From positions 1 to 64,000 of the forward strand of contig JAOTRV010000016.1 in assembly GCA_030247575.1 (NCBI GenBank): DNA of 64,000 bases. The letters are read 5' to 3'. Source of the DNA: Sulfuritalea sp. (GTDB lineage: Bacteria; Pseudomonadota; Gammaproteobacteria; Burkholderiales; Rhodocyclaceae). The notes under the pieces are model-generated. The model saw only the letters and a program-made list of their open reading frames with translations. It made no database searches and was not told the origin of the DNA. Positions within the stretch are counted from its first letter, which is position 1. Each line of letters opens with the position of its first letter. The position numbers and the translations under genes were made by a program. This document shows positions 62,901 through 64,000 of the stretch, in pieces.

Positions 62901-64000
62901 CAGCCTCTTCTTCTCCCGACCCTTTCTGCAGACTGACAAAAGCGATGCCGGGCAGGGACCAGAACGGCGCGAGAATCGCCAGCGACGGAAGGGACCGGCT
63001 GGCGTCGTTCTTGTGGGTCGGGCTCCCCTTCCAGACCAGACCGACGCGAGGCCCGGCCGGCGGCAGGCGCGATGCCCAGCGTGCGATTCCGGCCGGCTCC
63101 GCCTTCAGGTAGGGAATCGCCGCCGGAATGTTGTCCAGCGTGGTGGCGAAATGCAGCGGCAGGCTGAGCGGATAGCACCAGAAGTCGAACTCCGCCGCCA
63201 TGGCGGGACGCCAGTCCGCCGTGCTGATCACCCGGTCCGCCAGGCCTTGCGCCGCGAACAGGGCTTTCAGCGGCGGCTTGCAGGCCAGCGTGAGATGCCT
63301 CGCACCCCGCGCCTTGAGCATGGGCAGATAACGCACGAACTGTATTTCATCGCCCAGACCCTGCTCCGGCCAGATCAGCAGCGACTTGCCCGCCAGCAGC
63401 TCGCCCTGCCATTGCGGCGGCAGGGGTATGCCATCCGGGAGAACCGGCGGCGGCGCCATTCTGCGTTCCGTCTTGTTCGGTGCGTAGCGTGCCTCGAATT
63501 CCATCCAGCCTTCCGGCAAACGCCCCCGCCGCAGCAGCAGCAGACTGAGGTTCCAGTGAGCGTCGGCGTGGTCCGGCTTCAATGCGACGGCACGGCGATA
63601 GGCCGCTTCGGCCTCCTCGGGGCGTTTCCGCATCTGCAGCAGGTTGCCGAGGTTCGAGTAGGCATCGGCGTAGTCCGGCCGCAGGGCAATGGCGCGACGG
63701 CATGCGGCTTCGGCCTCATCGAAACGCTTCTGCTCCATCAGCAGAACACCCAGGTTCGAATGCGCTTCCGCATGATCGGGCATCGTGGCAATGGCGCGAA
63801 GGTAGGCGGCTTCCGCCTCCTCGGCGCGCTTTTGCGCCTTGAGCAGAACGCCCAGGTTCGACCATGCTTCCGCATAGTCGGGCTTGATCGCGAGGGCGCG
63901 ACGATAGGCGGCTTCCGCCTCCTGCGGGCGCTTGCTCGCCTGCAGCAGGTTGCCCAGGTTGGAGTGGGCCTGGGCGTAATCCGGCCGCAGCGCGATCGCC
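59947..64000 (-). CDS. Giant TPR/glycosyltransferase protein, 5' end outside window
   Basis: At least 1350 residues are visible; the open frame continues past 64000. Order from the upstream edge: TPRs (64000-~63540), a GT9/heptosyltransferase-like domain (~63540-62600; LLIWPEQGLGDEIQFVRYLP), about eight more 34-residue TPRs (~62540-61810), a second, closely similar GT9-like domain (~61810-60830; LLVWPEQGFGDEIQFVRYLP), and a GT2-like domain (~60720-59950; VAVVMPTIGREC, LAYLDDDNWWAPGH with the metal DxD). The two TPR-GT9 blocks are an internal duplication. Proteins of this kind glycosylate surface or flagellar proteins. Confidence 0.9.
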   Translation of the reverse strand, partial: AIALRPDYAQAHSNLGNLLQASKRPQEAEAAYRRALAIKPDYAEAWSNLGVLLKAQKRAEEAEAAYLRAIATMPDHAEAHSNLGVLLMEQKRFDEAEAACRRAIALRPDYADAYSNLGNLLQMRKRPEEAEAAYRRAVALKPDHADAHWNLSLLLLRRGRLPEGWMEFEARYAPNKTERRMAPPPVLPDGIPLPPQWQGELLAGKSLLIWPEQGLGDEIQFVRYLPMLKARGARHLTLACKPPLKALFAAQGLADRVISTADWRPAMAAEFDFWCYPLSLPLHFATTLDNIPAAIPYLKAEPAGIARWASRLPPAGPRVGLVWKGSPTHKNDASRSLPSLAILAPFWSLPGIAFVSLQKGSGEEEAGAPPAGQPLMHLGGEMADFADSAAILSQLDLLICVDTAAAHLAGALGKPCWVLLPDYKTDWRWLEARADSPWYPRVMRLFRQTTDDDWGGVVDRVVAALKEWMAGAGRVDSAAAAGKDRPPPHTRAEVAAVSARSTALYRQGQFTEALAIVTRALAVEPDNAVLLNQQGIIAAKIGDAAAAEAAYRRALILKPDYAEGHFNLGVLLKAQGRPREAEAAYRRALETHPDSADAWSNLGVLLTEQKRPDEAEAAYRRAIALVPDHAEAHSNLGVLLRAQERLDEAEAAYRRAIAARPDSARAYSNLGNLLKAQNRLEEAEAAYRRAIATDRDSAEAHYTLAILLKDQKRVEDAEAAFRRAIACKPDYADARFDLSLLLLRGGRYREGWIDYEARYAPGKADIKVEPPSLAPGSAPLPPQWTGESLTGKSLLVWPEQGFGDEIQFVRYLPLLKQRGLRHLTLACKPPLRALFAAQGLADRVIGVTDWRPEMAREFDFWCYALSLPLQFATTLKNLPATIPYLKAAPDSIARWAKRLPPAALRVGLVWKGRPTHGNDANRSLPSLAVLAPLWSVPGVAFVSLQKGAGEDEAAAPPVSQPLTHLGAEMEDFADSAAILSQLDLLICVDTAAAHLAAALGVPCWLLLPDHRTDWRWLEGRVDSPWYPNVMRLFRQNGDRNWDGVVTQILAALKEWTAAPQRATSAVPPPGVTAPVVSPLAPGWRCFGRNPDLQTPFDVAVVMPTIGRECILEAVRSVYAQENVGRIQLLIGVDQPRGDFVRLHELLDAAPAHVTPCLFYPGYSTSQRHGGLHPAFDGGVLRTVLSYLANARHLAYLDDDNWWAPGHVRSLLSAVQGRDWAFALRWFVHPESRRPVCVDEWESVGPGRGVFLPKFGGWVDPNCLLIDKLACEPVLRWWSIPLPDKARMAADRHVFAWLQKHSVPGETGQASVYYEMQPKDVLHPRRLERIGQRYAEAGRAGGGLPSAPAPD

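Overview
The window looks like the chromosome of a GC-rich betaproteobacterium, probably from the Rhodocyclales/Sterolibacterium-like group. This is inferred from gene order (bioC, comF, trmL, gpsA, secB, grxC, rhodanese, gpmA, envC, ctpA, moeB), an aceE-type pyruvate dehydrogenase, PglL-type pilin glycosylation and MSHA-like pilus genes; no rRNA or tRNA is present to confirm it. I see no CRISPR array, transposase or prophage.

Layout. (1) 1-5.3 kb: aceF (partial) and aceE, then a bioB-bioC-small basic protein operon, all on the minus strand. (2) 5.3-20.7 kb: a minus-strand cluster for a type IV pilus/type II secretion-like machine (cluster 1): AAA ATPase fused to SPOR, secretin, TPR protein, GspE-type ATPase, GspF-type membrane protein, GspL/PilN-like and PilO-like proteins, a small periplasmic protein, two related prepilin-like proteins, a response regulator and histidine kinase, and a pilin. 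Most genes overlap by ATGA or TTGA. (3) 20.9-23.2 kb: a second bioB about 93% identical to the first, divergent comF, and an unknown gene. (4) 23.2-36.1 kb: a second, paralogous cluster (cluster 2) that matches the MSHA pilus set: mshE, mshG, a minor prepilin, two pilins, a PglL-like glycosyl ligase, mshI, pilN-like, mshJ, mshK, mshL, mshM, mshN. (5) 36.2-49.5 kb: housekeeping genes: trmL; a minus-strand ArsR regulator-rhodanese-grxC-secB-SH3-gpsA run; a plus-strand gpmA-envC-ctpA-unknown-moeB run; then ribD, nrdR, glyA, a histidine phosphatase and a FadR-type regulator. (6) 49.5-53.4 kb: a TRAP transporter operon with a clear promoter and two FadR-type operators, ended by a bidirectional terminator. 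(7) 53.4-64 kb: a large PAS-GGDEF-EAL protein with a FixL/DosP-like PAS domain, an NPPW methyltransferase, a membrane spermidine-synthase-like protein, and a giant TPR/glycosyltransferase protein running off the right edge.

How it fits together. Both pilus ATPases carry the N-terminal motif typical of c-di-GMP-binding MshEN domains, and the window encodes a protein able in principle to make and break c-di-GMP. Cluster 1 also has its own two-component pair. Cluster 1 lies exactly between two direct copies of bioB, and a few bases of the comF start survive beside the copy that lacks comF. That points to insertion or duplication splitting an ancestral bioC-bioB/comF locus. A dispersed 25-bp motif occurs at seven places, both between genes and inside aceF, ribD and the cluster 2 pilN-like gene.
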